A stretch of DNA of 43,446 nt from Bacteroidota bacterium (lineage in GTDB: Bacteria > Bacteroidota > Bacteroidia > Chitinophagales > LD1). The stretch's first letter is position 1. The number at the start of each line of letters is the position of its first letter. Location of the stretch: NCBI GenBank assembly GCA_947479455.1, contig CANJZE010000027.1, positions 1 through 43,446 of the forward strand, in the 5' to 3' direction. The notes below the pieces were generated by a model. That model did no database searches and was not told the DNA's origin. It saw only the letters and a list, made by a program, of their open reading frames with translations. The translations under genes were made by a program, and so were the position numbers. Below are positions 33,293 to 43,074 of the stretch, in pieces.

Positions 33293-35413
33293 TTAGTTCT
33301 GCGAAGGCGGATCCAACAAAACCTTGCGGCTTAATTTGAACTTACCTGTTTTGTTGTCAATACCAAGAAGTTTCACTTTAATCACTTCGTTCTCTTTCAA
33401 CACGCCTTCTAAACTGTCAAGACGTTTGTGAGAAACTTCAGAGATGTGCAACAAACCTTGTTTGCCGGGCATAAACTCAACAAACGCACCGTAAGGCATA
33501 ATTGATTTTACGGTAGCTTCGTAAACGTCACCAATCTCCGGCACGGCTACAATTCCTTTTATCTTGCGCATAGCTGCATCAATACCTTCTTTGTTTGGCG
33601 AAAAGATTTCGATTTTACCCTGGTTGCCTACCTCTTCAATTTGAATAGTAGTGCCAGTTTCGCGTTGCATTTCCTGAATAACTTTTCCTCCAGGTCCTAT
33701 GATTGCTCCGATGTATTCCTTCTCAATCATAATCATTTCAACACGCGGTGCATGAGGTTTGTAATCTTCACGCGGTGCAGAAAGAGTCTTATTCATTTCA
33801 CCAAGAATATGCAAACGTCCACGCTTAGCCTGGTCAAGAGCTTCTGTCAATAACTGACGCGAAAGTCCTTTGATTTTAATATCCATTTGGCAAGCTGTGA
33901 TTCCCTTTTCCGTTCCACACACTTTAAAGTCCATATCGCCTAAGTGATCTTCGTCTCCAAGAATATCAGAAAGAATAACATACTTACCGGTTTCTTCATT
34001 GCTGATTAATCCCATTGCAATACCCGAAACTGCTTTCTTGATTTGAACACCGGTATCCATCAATGCCAGAATACCTGCACAAACAGTTGCCATAGAACTC
34101 GAACCGTTTGATTCCAGAATATCAGAAACGATACGGATAGTATAAGGAGTTTCCTTAGGCATTACTTTTTCAATAGCACGCCATGCTAAGTTACCGTGAC
34201 CAACTTCTCTTCTTCCAACACCGCGTGGTGCGCGTGCCTCACCTACCGAGAACGGTGGGAAGTTGTAGTGCAACAAGAATTTTTTATCGTAATTGAAGAT
34301 AGCTCCATCAATTAACTGCGCATCTAATTTAGTTCCGAGTGTAACAGTGGTTAAAGACTGAGTTTCTCCACGGGTAAACAAAGCCGAACCGTGAGGACCG
34401 GGCAGATAACCAACTTCGCTCCAAATAGGGCGAACCTCATCCATCTTACGTCCGTCAAGGCGTTTGTTCTGCGCCAACATTACATCGCGCACAGCATTGT
34501 ATTCTACTCCACCCCAATATAAACCAAGCAAAAATGCGTTTGCTTTTTTCTCGTCTTCAGTAAGCGTAGCGAGGAACTCTTCTTTGATAGCTTTGAAAGC
34601 AGCACCGCGAAGTTTCTTGTCATTTGTTTCAGAAGCGGCAACTACTGTGCATTTATCATAACAGAAAGCATTCAATTTGTCGCGAAGTTCTTCGTTGTGT
34701 TTTTCATGAACATAAGTTCTCTTCACCGTGTTACCGGTCTCCACTTCGAACTCTTTCAAAACTTTAACCTGTGTTTTAATAGCCTCGTGCGCGAACATGA
34801 TAGCTTCAACCATATCGGTTTCGCTTACCTCATTCATTTCACCTTCTACCATTACAATTGATTGTGCTGAAGCAGCCACTATCAAATCAATGTCGGCAGT
34901 AGCAACTGCAGAAATAGATGGATTGATAACCAACTTGCCTTCAATTTTCGCCACACGAACTTCGGATATTGGACCATTGAAAGGAATATCAGAAACTGCA
35001 AGAGCCGCAGAAGCAGCCAAACATGCAAGAGCATCCGGTAATTCATTCAAATCTCCGGAAACTAAAGTTACCTGCACCACAACATTCGCGTGATAATCTT
35101 CAGGGAACAATGGACGAAGCGCACGGTCAATTAAGCGTGACACCAAAATTTCATCATCGCTTGCTCTTGCTTCGCGTTTGAAAAAACTTCCCGGAATTCT
35201 TCCTACCGAAGCCATGTTCTCGCGGTATTCAACCGTTAATGGCATAAAGTCAACGCCTTCTTTTGCGTCTTTATCGGCACATACAGTAGCCAACAGCATC
35301 GTGTTGCCGTATTTTACCATTGCAGAACCGTCAGCCTGTTTAGCAAGCTTGCCCGTTTCTATTTCTATTAGTCGCCCCCCTCCGAGGTCGATTGTCTTTT
35401 TAATAATGTTCAT
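33293..35413 (-). CDS. pnp: Polynucleotide phosphorylase (PNPase)
   Basis: A 706-residue protein of normal PNPase length. Two RNase PH domains ([35 protein letters not shown] near the start; [24 protein letters not shown] and [23 protein letters not shown] in the second) are followed by a KH domain ([21 protein letters not shown]) and an S1 domain ([33 protein letters not shown]). It degrades RNA from the 3' end with phosphate and can add tails. It lies downstream of rpsO, the conserved order in which pnp often autoregulates through its leader; the intergenic region here is 249 bp. Confidence 0.97.
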   Translation of the reverse strand: MNIIKKTIDLGGGRLIEIETGKLAKQADGSAMVKYGNTMLLATVCADKDAKEGVDFMPLTVEYRENMASVGRIPGSFFKREARASDDEILVSRLIDRALRPLFPEDYHANVVVQVTLVSGDLNELPDALACLAASAALAVSDIPFNGPISEVRVAKIEGKLVINPSISAVATADIDLIVAASAQSIVMVEGEMNEVSETDMVEAIMFAHEAIKTQVKVLKEFEVETGNTVKRTYVHEKHNEELRDKLNAFCYDKCTVVAASETNDKKLRGAAFKAIKEEFLATLTEDEKKANAFLLGLYWGGVEYNAVRDVMLAQNKRLDGRKMDEVRPIWSEVGYLPGPHGSALFTRGETQSLTTVTLGTKLDAQLIDGAIFNYDKKFLLHYNFPPFSVGEARAPRGVGRREVGHGNLAWRAIEKVMPKETPYTIRIVSDILESNGSSSMATVCAGILALMDTGVQIKKAVSGIAMGLISNEETGKYVILSDILGDEDHLGDMDFKVCGTEKGITACQMDIKIKGLSRQLLTEALDQAKRGRLHILGEMNKTLSAPREDYKPHAPRVEMIMIEKEYIGAIIGPGGKVIQEMQRETGTTIQIEEVGNQGKIEIFSPNKEGIDAAMRKIKGIVAVPEIGDVYEATVKSIMPYGAFVEFMPGKQGLLHISEVSHKRLDSLEGVLKENEVIKVKLLGIDNKTGKFKLSRKVLLDPPSQN

Positions 35414-35662
35414 CTTGATTTATGTTTATTGTTATTGGATACGATAATTGTTCTTCAGGAAATCGGGAAAACAGGAAATGAAAATGAACACCCGGTTGGC
35501 TGTTATTTCGTATTTCTAAATTCCGATTTCGTAATTTGTTTTAAGGAGGGAAGGCAATTTGCCTTGTTTAGTTTTTCGTCAGGGTCCATCCCAAAACCTA
35601 CCCGGACGTTTTCATCTATAAACTGCAAAGGGATGGCGTTGAGCCATCCCTTTGCAGTTGTA
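35414..35662. other. rpsO-pnp intergenic region with hairpins
   Basis: The 249-bp gap holds the 17-bp hairpin after rpsO (35621-35659) and a small dyad at 35551-35565 (AAGGCAATTTGCCTT). In other bacteria this interval carries the pnp leader that PNPase and RNase III process; here this is only suggested by the position. Confidence 0.4.
35621..35659 (-). terminator. 17-bp perfect hairpin after rpsO
   Basis: AACTGCAAAGGGATGGC (35621-35637) pairs base for base with GCCATCCCTTTGCAGTT (35643-35659), loop five bases. It lies just beyond the rpsO stop at 35663. On the minus strand no T-run follows (TATAGATG), so processing or partial termination is as likely as full termination. Confidence 0.6.
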
Positions 35663-35932
35663 TTATTTTCTGATACCTAATTTTTCAATCAACTTACGGT
35701 AACCTGTAAGGTCCGTTTTCATTAAATAGTTCAACAGTCTTCTGCGCTGACCTACCATACGAACTAATGAGCGCGTATTGCTGTGGTCTTGTTTGTTTGT
35801 ACCAAGATGTTCACTTACGTGGTTAATTCTCTCCGTGAACAAAGCGATTTGTGCCTCTGTAGAACCAGTGTTTTTTTCAGAACCACCATATTCTTTAAAT
35901 AATGTCTTTTTTACTTCTGCGGTTACTTGCAT
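35663..35932 (-). CDS. rpsO: Ribosomal protein uS15 (S15)
   Basis: An 89-residue protein, the standard S15 length. Family signature: STEAQIALFTERINHVSEHLGTNKQDHSNTRSLVRMVGQRRRLLNYLMKTDLTGYRKLIEKLGIRK. S15 binds 16S rRNA helices 20-22 early in 30S assembly and in some bacteria represses its own mRNA. A full promoter lies upstream. Confidence 0.97.
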   Translation of the reverse strand: MQVTAEVKKTLFKEYGGSEKNTGSTEAQIALFTERINHVSEHLGTNKQDHSNTRSLVRMVGQRRRLLNYLMKTDLTGYRKLIEKLGIRK

Positions 35933-35958
35933 GACTTCTTCTTTTTAAATTGAGCGCG

Positions 35959-35988
35959 CAAAGATAACAGCGGTTTTTAAAAAACCAA
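35959..35988 (-). promoter_or_regulatory. Promoter of rpsO
   Basis: On the minus strand TTG (35988-35986, in GTTTGG) is followed after 19 bp by TATCTTTG (35966-35959) and then C, an exact TAnnTTTGC. The ATG at 35932 follows with a short leader. Confidence 0.75.
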
Positions 35989-36016
35989 ACGCTCAGCCTA
36001 CCCAAATCCAAAAACC

Positions 36017-36604
36017 TTATTCCTCACCAAACTTCTGATTCACTAATTTTAAAAACATCCTAACCGATTGCGAGGCTTCGTTCCATTGATATTTGTTGAA
36101 CAATTCAGAATACACATATGCTTTAGCATCTTCAAAATTTTCTACGGAATCAATATGCTGTACAGCCTGTGAAAAATTATCAGAGTTTCCTTTAAACAAC
36201 TCGTTGACTAAGACAAAACGTTTATTCATATCAATCAATTCCTTCAATGGTTTGGTAGAAAGGTGCTTGTGAATCTCTTTTTTATTACCGGTCTTCAACT
36301 TCTCGTTCAAAGAACCTGACGATGTAGATTTTTCGTTTATAGTGGCTTTAGCTGCAACTAAATTTTCATTTGATGAAGCTATATGAAGCGAAAGTTCATC
36401 ATTTACATTAGACATTTTAGGTCCTTCCCTTTTTACCTCTTTCACCAGTTGTGTTTTTGTTGTACTATTACTTTGTAACTGCTCCACTTCATCATATAGA
36501 TTACGAATATACTGTTTCAATAAATCGAATTCGAGGGATGTAAGTGTGGTAGAATTTGTGGCTGCGGTAATTTTATTCAACAATTCGGATATTTTTGGGC
36601 GCAT
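36017..36604 (-). CDS. Uncharacterised cytoplasmic protein
   Basis: A 195-residue protein from the ATG at 36604 (MRPKISELLNKITAATNS); a longer start at 36655 would lie upstream of a TATGTTTG box at 36623-36630 and is rejected. The N-terminal 65 residues are helical (LEFDLLKQYIRNLYDEVEQLQ), the middle is Ser/Asn/Lys-rich and probably disordered, and the C-terminal ~90 residues are helical again (STKPLKELIDMNKRFVLVNELFKGNSDNFSQAV, ENFEDAKAYVYSELFNKYQW). This C-terminal block recurs in Bacteroidota hypothetical proteins. No catalytic motif is seen. It is divergent from tdk. Confidence 0.65.
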   Translation of the reverse strand: MRPKISELLNKITAATNSTTLTSLEFDLLKQYIRNLYDEVEQLQSNSTTKTQLVKEVKREGPKMSNVNDELSLHIASSNENLVAAKATINEKSTSSGSLNEKLKTGNKKEIHKHLSTKPLKELIDMNKRFVLVNELFKGNSDNFSQAVQHIDSVENFEDAKAYVYSELFNKYQWNEASQSVRMFLKLVNQKFGEE

Positions 36605-36622
36605 ACTTTTTGATTTATTACG

Positions 36623-36630
36623 CAAACATA
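36623..36630 (-). promoter_or_regulatory. -7 box before the uncharacterised gene
   Basis: TATGTTTG on the minus strand is an exact TAnnTTTG match, 19 bp before the ATG at 36604. No TTG at the usual distance upstream, so moderate support only. Confidence 0.45.
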
Positions 36631-36693
36631 AACGGAAAGAAATAAACGAAGTCAATAGACAATAACTTCGCTTGTTAATATATATAGAACGCC

Positions 36694-37269
36694 ATGTTTA
36701 TAGAACCACTTACGGGTAACGCGCGCAAAGGATGGATTGAAGTCGTTTGTGGCAGTATGTTTTCGGGCAAAACCGAAGAGCTGATCAGGCGGTTGAAACG
36801 CGCAAAAATTGCTAACAAAAAAGTTGAGATTTTTAAACCGGGTATTGACACTCGTTATGACACCATAGATGTTGTTTCTCATAACGCGAACTCTATTCGT
36901 TCCACCCCGATTACACATTCCGAAAATATTCTGTTGTTGGCTGAAGGGGTTGATGTAGTTGGAATTGATGAAGCACAATTCTTGGATGCGGAACTTCCAC
37001 GAGTTTGCGAACAACTAGCTCAAAAAGGAATTCGGGTGATTATTGCAGGACTCGATATGGATTTTGAAGGCAAGCCTTTTGGTCCCATTCCTCATTTGCT
37101 TTCTATTGCCGATTATATTACCAAGGTAAACGCCATCTGTGTTAAGTGTGGCGATATTGCTCACTTCAGTTATCGCACCTCACCCGATAAAAACAAAATT
37201 TTATTGGGTGAAATGGAAAGCTACCAGCCGCGCTGCAGAACCTGCTTTTATAAGGGCGAAGAGACCTAA
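36694..37269 (+). CDS. tdk: Thymidine kinase
   Basis: A 191-residue type II thymidine kinase. P-loop [15 protein letters not shown] at about 17-31, the DEAQF motif at about 91-95 ([11 protein letters not shown]), and the zinc ribbon with NAICVKCGD and a final CRTC pair. It phosphorylates thymidine for the salvage pathway. Start at ATG 36694; divergent from the uncharacterised gene. Confidence 0.96.
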   Translation: MFIEPLTGNARKGWIEVVCGSMFSGKTEELIRRLKRAKIANKKVEIFKPGIDTRYDTIDVVSHNANSIRSTPITHSENILLLAEGVDVVGIDEAQFLDAELPRVCEQLAQKGIRVIIAGLDMDFEGKPFGPIPHLLSIADYITKVNAICVKCGDIAHFSYRTSPDKNKILLGEMESYQPRCRTCFYKGEET

Positions 37270-37429
37270 AATCCTTCATCTTATCTTGCGCCATAAATGA
37301 ATTGTCATAGAATTGTCATTTTTTTAAATTATTTTTTGCGATGCAGGCTTTTTTGTTTTCATTTGCCCCTCTTAAATAAAAAAGCAGTTTAATTTTAATA
37401 ACCAATTCAAAAACGTAAAACGGTACACC

Positions 37430-39427
37430 ATGAAAAAGTTTTTTACTCTACTTATGTTACTGACAGTTGTGTTCTCTATGAATGCACAACAGTCCTTAAC
37501 TAAATCTGCCATCAGCAAAAACAGCATGCTGAATAGCCCTAAAAAAGATCCAACTTTTCTTAACAGAAAACAGGTTCAACCTTCAGCAAACAGAAACATA
37601 CAAACTGCGTTTGCAATTGACTATGTAAGCGTAGATGCTTTATATGCTCAAGCCATCGGAACAGACTTCTATTATGATAACGAGTTTTTACAAAATAACC
37701 GATATAAGAATTCTGATTTTTTTACCTTAACCACAGCAGCAATCAATTTTGATTCATTAGAATATATTGATGCTACCTCTCAGTTGCCTACTTTTGTTCC
37801 AAGAGCCGGTACTACCTTGACTCTTGATAGTTTGGATTTCATTTTCCAACATACTAATGCTTCAGGCACTAATGATACTCTTCATTTAACTGTTTATGAC
37901 AGAGATTCTTTCAAAGTGAGCAGTTTCACTTTAACTACAGGTAAAATGACCAACAATATTGTTTGGGACACTTTTATTGTTGTTAACCAAACTATCCCTA
38001 CTAATTTTGGAGATGATGGTGCTGGTGGTTTCCTTTTTACTGACCTTACTGTTTACCCTAACAAAACTTTTGCAACCGGAAAAACTTTCGGTTTCAGATT
38101 TGAATTTAGTGGTGATACAAGCGATCATTTTATGCCTATTTGTAATTTCCGCGATGATTGTGGAAATGCTTGTGTAGCTGCGCCTACTGCAGCTGATAAT
38201 CCATTGAACTTACCTAGCAGTTTATATTACTTGAACTTGGTAACTCAAGGTGGAACAAATCTTTCTGGTATTAACCGAGTTGGATACGATTGCAATACCG
38301 ATGGTATTGCAGGAACTCCCGGCTTTTGCGAAGAGTTTGTGATTCAAAATTGGAGAGTTTTACCTTTCGTTACTGCAGATGTAGCTTTAGGTGCATCAAT
38401 TATTGCTGACTCTTTGAAAGGTTGCCCTGGAACTATTCTTAATTTGACGGCTTTTGGTTTTGGTGCTGATTTTACAAACGGAACTTATTCTTGGGCCACC
38501 ACAAGCGGCAGCCTAAGTGCACCGAGTGATCAAACTACAGCATTAACTATCGTTGGAAACGCGGTGGTTACTGTTACTGTAACTGATGGTGGTTCAAACT
38601 CTGCTACAGCTTCTGTAAACATCGTTTCAAACGGCATTACAGTTACCATTACCGATTCAGATCCAATTACATTGACTTGCGGTGGAAGTTCAACTATACA
38701 CACTACTGTTGCCGGTGTTACTACAGGAAAAACATATGCTTGGAGCAATAGCTCATTAACTACAGCTAGTTTAGCAGTTTCTACATCAGGTCACTATGTG
38801 GTTACCGTAACTAACAACAAAGGATGTTCAGCTACGGCAGGTATCAATGTAAATTACAACGGAGTTTCTAACAACGTTAACTTTAATACTCCATCTGGTG
38901 GCGCAAACTGCCAAGGTTCACCTGTTTGCTTTACTAACCTTTCCACTAACCAAACCGGATGGAATCAAACTTGGGACTTTACAGGTCAAGGCGGCTTAGG
39001 ATTCACTAACTGCTATACTTATACAAGCCCTGGAGTTTATAACGTTACTTTAACCATGGATAGCGCAGGTTGCACATTTATTTCGCCTTCACATTCTGTA
39101 ACCGTTACAGCTACACAAACCGTTAACCCGGGAGCTCCTTGTTACACTGGTGTTGGTATCAACGAAATTGATTTCAGTAATGGAGTTAGTATTGTTCCAA
39201 ACCCTACTCACGGTAATGTAGCCATCACTGTAAACGGAGTTGACAAAAACATTTCTATCAAGGTTTACAACGTTATTGGTTCTGAAGTTAAATCATTTGC
39301 TGCATCTGATGTAACATCAGTTTTCACCAAAACTTTTGACTTGAGCGATTTAGCCAATGGAACTTACTTGGTAAAAATTCAAAGTGCTGAAAACATAGCT
39401 ATCAAGAGATTGACAGTTAGCAAATAA
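37430..39427 (+). CDS. T9SS-exported surface protein with PKD-type domains
   Basis: A 665-residue protein. Signal peptide 1-20 (MKKFFTLLMLLTVVFSMNAQ). An N-terminal ~300-residue region of unknown fold precedes Ig/PKD-type modules (about 320-470; e.g. DSDPITLTCGGSSTIHTTVAG with Cys) and a PKD domain (GSPVCFTNLSTNQTGWNQTWDFTGQGG, PGVYNVTLTMDSAG). The last ~85 residues are a type A T9SS sorting domain (VSIVPNPTHGNVAITVNG ... LANGTYLVKIQSAENIAIKRLTVSK). It is likely anchored on or released from the cell surface; the ligand is unknown. It has its own terminator. Confidence 0.9.
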   Translation: MKKFFTLLMLLTVVFSMNAQQSLTKSAISKNSMLNSPKKDPTFLNRKQVQPSANRNIQTAFAIDYVSVDALYAQAIGTDFYYDNEFLQNNRYKNSDFFTLTTAAINFDSLEYIDATSQLPTFVPRAGTTLTLDSLDFIFQHTNASGTNDTLHLTVYDRDSFKVSSFTLTTGKMTNNIVWDTFIVVNQTIPTNFGDDGAGGFLFTDLTVYPNKTFATGKTFGFRFEFSGDTSDHFMPICNFRDDCGNACVAAPTAADNPLNLPSSLYYLNLVTQGGTNLSGINRVGYDCNTDGIAGTPGFCEEFVIQNWRVLPFVTADVALGASIIADSLKGCPGTILNLTAFGFGADFTNGTYSWATTSGSLSAPSDQTTALTIVGNAVVTVTVTDGGSNSATASVNIVSNGITVTITDSDPITLTCGGSSTIHTTVAGVTTGKTYAWSNSSLTTASLAVSTSGHYVVTVTNNKGCSATAGINVNYNGVSNNVNFNTPSGGANCQGSPVCFTNLSTNQTGWNQTWDFTGQGGLGFTNCYTYTSPGVYNVTLTMDSAGCTFISPSHSVTVTATQTVNPGAPCYTGVGINEIDFSNGVSIVPNPTHGNVAITVNGVDKNISIKVYNVIGSEVKSFAASDVTSVFTKTFDLSDLANGTYLVKIQSAENIAIKRLTVSK

Positions 39428-39448
39428 ATCTTGTTGCCACAAGTAGAA

Positions 39449-39480
39449 AAAGCCCTGCTCACGCGGGGCTTTTTTGTTTT
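39449..39480 (+). terminator. Terminator after the T9SS surface protein
   Basis: AGCCCTGC (39451-39458) pairs with GCGGGGCT (39463-39470) with one G-T pair and a TCAC loop, followed by six T residues and GTTTT. It lies about 22 bp beyond the stop codon. Confidence 0.88.
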
Positions 39481-39671
39481 ATGTAATCAAGCAAAGCTTG
39501 CGGTTCTAAGGACATGGAATCAAAATCCATACAAATCCAATTCACTTAAACATTCCAACATCAAAATTTTATTTTATGTAGTAAAAATAGGGAGGGCTAG
39601 GTGTTGTCCGGAAAGTTTTCTTTTCTTTCCTATCAACCTAGAACATTTTCTTTAATGTAGATTCACACACA

Positions 39672-40154
39672 ATGAAAAAACAGATTACTCTCCTAACCCT
39701 TATGTTGTTTTCTACCTTCTCACAAGCACAATTGGCGTGGCTCAAGTTGCCCGATTTTCCCGGTGGTGAAAGAATGCTTTGCACTGCATTTTCAATTAAT
39801 GGTAAAGGCTATATGGGTTTAGGCATTGATTCTAATTTTCAATATCACAACGACTGGTACGAATACGACCCTGTTACGAATAGTTGGACTGCAAAAACTT
39901 CTTTGCCGAGTGTAGGCAGAGACCACGCTACGGGTGTAGCAGTGGACACTTTAGGGTATGTAATAGCAGGTGAAGTAGCCGGTGGAGCTACGGCACAAGT
40001 TTGGCAGTACAACCCATACGTTGATTCATGGGTAGCAAAAAGCAGTGTGCCAGTAGCACGTGAAAATGGAACCGGTTTTGCACTGAATGGGAAAATTTAT
40101 TACGGTACAGGTTTTCAAGGTTCAACTGCAGGTGCTGGTCCACCGATGCAGTAA
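39672..40154 (+). pseudogene. Truncated kelch-repeat exported protein
   Basis: A 160-residue reading frame from ATG 39672 with signal peptide (MKKQITLLTLMLFSTFSQAQ) and two to three kelch-like units (GKGYMGLGIDSNFQYHNDWYEYDP, LGYVIAGEVAGGATAQVWQYNP, ALNGKIYYGTGFQG). Kelch propellers need at least five to six blades and most such exported proteins here are over 300 residues with a T9SS tail. The frame breaks off within a blade at GTGFQG and ends in a short random tail (STAGAGPPMQ) that lies in the 3' end of the opposite-strand adhesin. It is therefore broken by a rearrangement or an assembly join at about 40120-40135. Confidence 0.75.
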
Positions 40155-42553
40155 TTCAAACTGCTTAAACTGCTTATGCTTGCCGTAGGTCCGCTTACAT
40201 TCTGCACTAATATTTGCGACAGCGCAGTGCAGCCATTTATATCCGTTGCAGTTACCTGGTACAATCCATCCAATAAAATTGTTGCCGGGTTAGCACCCGA
40301 TGTATAACCGCTTGGTCCGCTCCATAAATAAGTATAACCAGCCACGCTTCCTTGTAATTGTGCACTGCCACCAGGGCATAAATTTCCAATTTGCGTAACG
40401 GTAAATACCGGCACCGGATTAAGATTTAAGCTAACAGCACTCGTAAGCAATGTGTTACAAGCATTCACCACTAAAGTAACAGTTACATTTTGAGGTGCAT
40501 TGTTGCCCCATTGTATAGTTGCGTTTGCTGTGCCTTGCCCCGCTATCACTGCTCCAGCGTTTGTAGGAGTAATACTCCAGGTATAAGTTGTTCCACTTGG
40601 GTAAAGTGTGGTGCAAACAAAATTGCTGTTGCTATTGGCACAACCGGTTATAGGGCCTGTAACATTTGGTATTCGTAACACAGCAGGATATACATTTTGT
40701 ACCGCTGTATCGCTCGAACAGAATGGCGAAGTATTATCGGTTTGATAAGCCTTTACAATAAATGGTGGGGTGTTTCCCCAATTTACGGTTATGCAATTTC
40801 CACTTCCTGTACTCGGAGTGCCTCCTGTTATCACCCAACTTATCGTGTTGGTTGATGCAGCACAATATTGCACCGTGCTGTTCACGCAAATGATAGTATC
40901 ACCTGTAATCACTGGTTTTATGGGTGGAGCTACCACGGTAATAATCATTTGAATAGAATCGTCACACACTTGATTAAGTGGAAGTGGTTTTACTGTAAGC
41001 ACATAAGTGCCGGGTAAATTATTCCAATTAATGAACACACTTGATTGCGGGCCACCGGGAGTAATGGTTGGTCCTGAAGGTGAAACAGACCACAAACAAG
41101 TAAAGCCACCAAACACATTATAGTTCGTACTGGAATTGGCGCAAACAATAGTGTTGCCCAAAACTGTAAGATGCGGTCGCACACGAATAATTTTCATTCC
41201 GCTGCCACCACAACCTAAAAACGTATCGTAGTACGAAACAAAAAGTGTGTCGTTGCAATTAGCAAAAGCTGGATAACAGATTTCTACTTTTTCGCAGCAC
41301 ACTGTATCGCTTTGCGTTCCTCCGCAATTGCTGTTCAATGTCCAGGTATAACCCGCACCGCTAAAAAGAGGTAGCGTAAATTCAGCACAATCACCTGCAC
41401 AAATTCTGGCTGGTCCACTGATGACCGCATTAGCCGGAACAATAGGAATCGAAATCAAAGTAGTGTCGCTGCAGAGTGTGGCGCAGCCTGTGATATATAA
41501 ACCCAACGTTCCCAATTGCCCTGCGCCCCAAGCCACTGTAACTGTTGGTGTTCCTTGTCCTGCAATCACAGTTCCGCCAATGGCAAACCAATTGTAAATA
41601 CATCCGCCACTTGCAGCAGTGCTGTAAGTTGCTGTGTCGTAAGCGCAGAGTGTAGAGGGGCAGGTAATATCGGGACCCGGCATAGAATCAATATTGATAG
41701 TGCTTTGAAAAGTATCTACACAATGGCAGGCATTGGTAGCAATTAAAGTAATGGTGTAAGTGCCGGCATTGCTGTAGGCGTGAACAGGGCTTGAATTAGT
41801 AGATGAACCTCCATCGCCAAAATACCATTGGTAAGCAGTGGCGTTGGTAGAAAAATTATTGAACGGCACTGAAGTAAATTTGCAGGCACTTGCCTGACGC
41901 GTGAAGTATGCCACCGGCAAACTAACTTTCTCAATACAAATTTTGTTGGAGTCCACACATCCCCATTGATTGGTTTCAATCACCAGTAGTGAACCGTAAG
42001 TGGTCGTATCCCAAGTTACAGTTGCCGAATTATTGCTGATAACAACATTTGAATGTCCGCTAACTACCCATTGATAAGTACTTCCTGCGTTCAGTTGAGT
42101 GCTATAAACAACCGTATTGCCTTTACAAACTTTCTGACAATTGTTTCCGCCTTCGTGTTGTGGTAAACTACCATTTGGATTGCCACTCGATGCACACGTA
42201 GGATAGGGAGGATGCGTAATGGCAGGAATTGGATTAGGTTGAATGGCTACTGTGAGCGTGTACACATTTGCTGGAACGGTAGTGGTCACAATGATTGTTC
42301 CTACTCATGCATTGCCCCAAGAAATGGTAGCTGAATTAGTACTTCCACCTGCAGTTACATTACCACCTGTTACACTCCAATTATAAGTTGCCGCTCCTCC
42401 TGGTACAGAAAAAACAACTGACTGATGTGCACAAACAGAATCTGGACCGGTTACAGGAATTGCGTTTGCGCAAAAAGTAAACAATAAAAACAAAAGCGTA
42501 AGAAGTTTTCTCAGTGCTAAAAAACACTTCGTGTTGAGTAGTGTTGTTATCAT
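40115..42553 (-). pseudogene. PKD/Ig adhesin interrupted by an in-frame TGA and truncated at its end
   Basis: Reading from ATG 42553 (MITTLLNTKCFLAL... signal peptide to FCANAIPVTG) the frame runs through a PKD-like module (VCAHQSVVFSVPGGAATYNWSVTGG) to SATISWGNA, meets TGA at 42307-42305, and continues in the same frame as VGTIIVTTTVPANVYTLTVAIQ, exactly as the module should (WGNAGVGTIIVT is expected). About 725 more codons of Ser/Thr-rich PKD-like repeats follow (e.g. GDGGSSTNSSPVHAYSNAGTYTITLIATN) to the stop at 40115. The tail GPAPAVEP lacks a T9SS domain and lies over the broken kelch gene. The downstream part could start at GTG 42289, but no leader would remain. Confidence 0.8.
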
Positions 42554-42843
42554 ATCGGATAGTTGTGTGTAGTAATGGGTGTAAAATACAAAGAAGAATT
42601 CAGAATGTAGAATTTTGAAAGCCCTAATAGATTTTTTAAACGTATAAATTTGTCCCCACAGCATCACTGCTACAAGATTCTGCTAAAGAAGAATTTCTGA
42701 TGTCTCTGAAAGTTTCTCTCAAACCCCTGAGAATGGTAAAGTTTTCATTTTTATTATTCCTGGACGTTCGCTCCCAGACAAGTCATGGCTCTTTGAACTA
42801 ACGATTCACCTTCACATAACCTTTCTCCGCATTTCCACAAATA
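42554..42843. other. Gene-free stretch before the rRNA operon
   Basis: AT-rich sequence upstream of the adhesin pseudogene, without a supported frame on either strand. It should hold the adhesin promoter; a TACGTTTA-like box lies at about 42633-42640 but without a clear -33 partner. Confidence 0.35.
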
Positions 42844-42871
42844 AAAAAGCCCCACATTTCTGTGAGGCTTT
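42844..42871 (-). terminator. Terminator of the rRNA operon
   Basis: AAAAGCCCCACA (42844-42855) pairs with TGTGAGGCTTTT (42860-42871) with one mismatch. On the minus strand a T-run follows. It lies about 10 bp after the 5S gene. Confidence 0.85.
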
Positions 42872-42881
42872 TAAAAAATAA

Positions 42882-42993
<112 letters not shown>

Positions 42994-43074
42994 AAGGTTC
43001 GTCCTATAACATAGGGACAATAAATTTTGACATATTGGAGTTAATAAAAAAGTAAATTTCACACTAAAAAAATA

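Noticed and set aside
42305-42307. Selenocysteine or reassigned TGA in the adhesin
   Set aside because: TGA ends other genes in the window (DUF433, the reductase, the MpaB-like gene), no SECIS-like hairpin follows, and the family expects Gly here.
42290-42310. Frameshift as the cause of the adhesin split
   Set aside because: The parts before and after the stop are in the same frame, so it is a nonsense change and not an indel.
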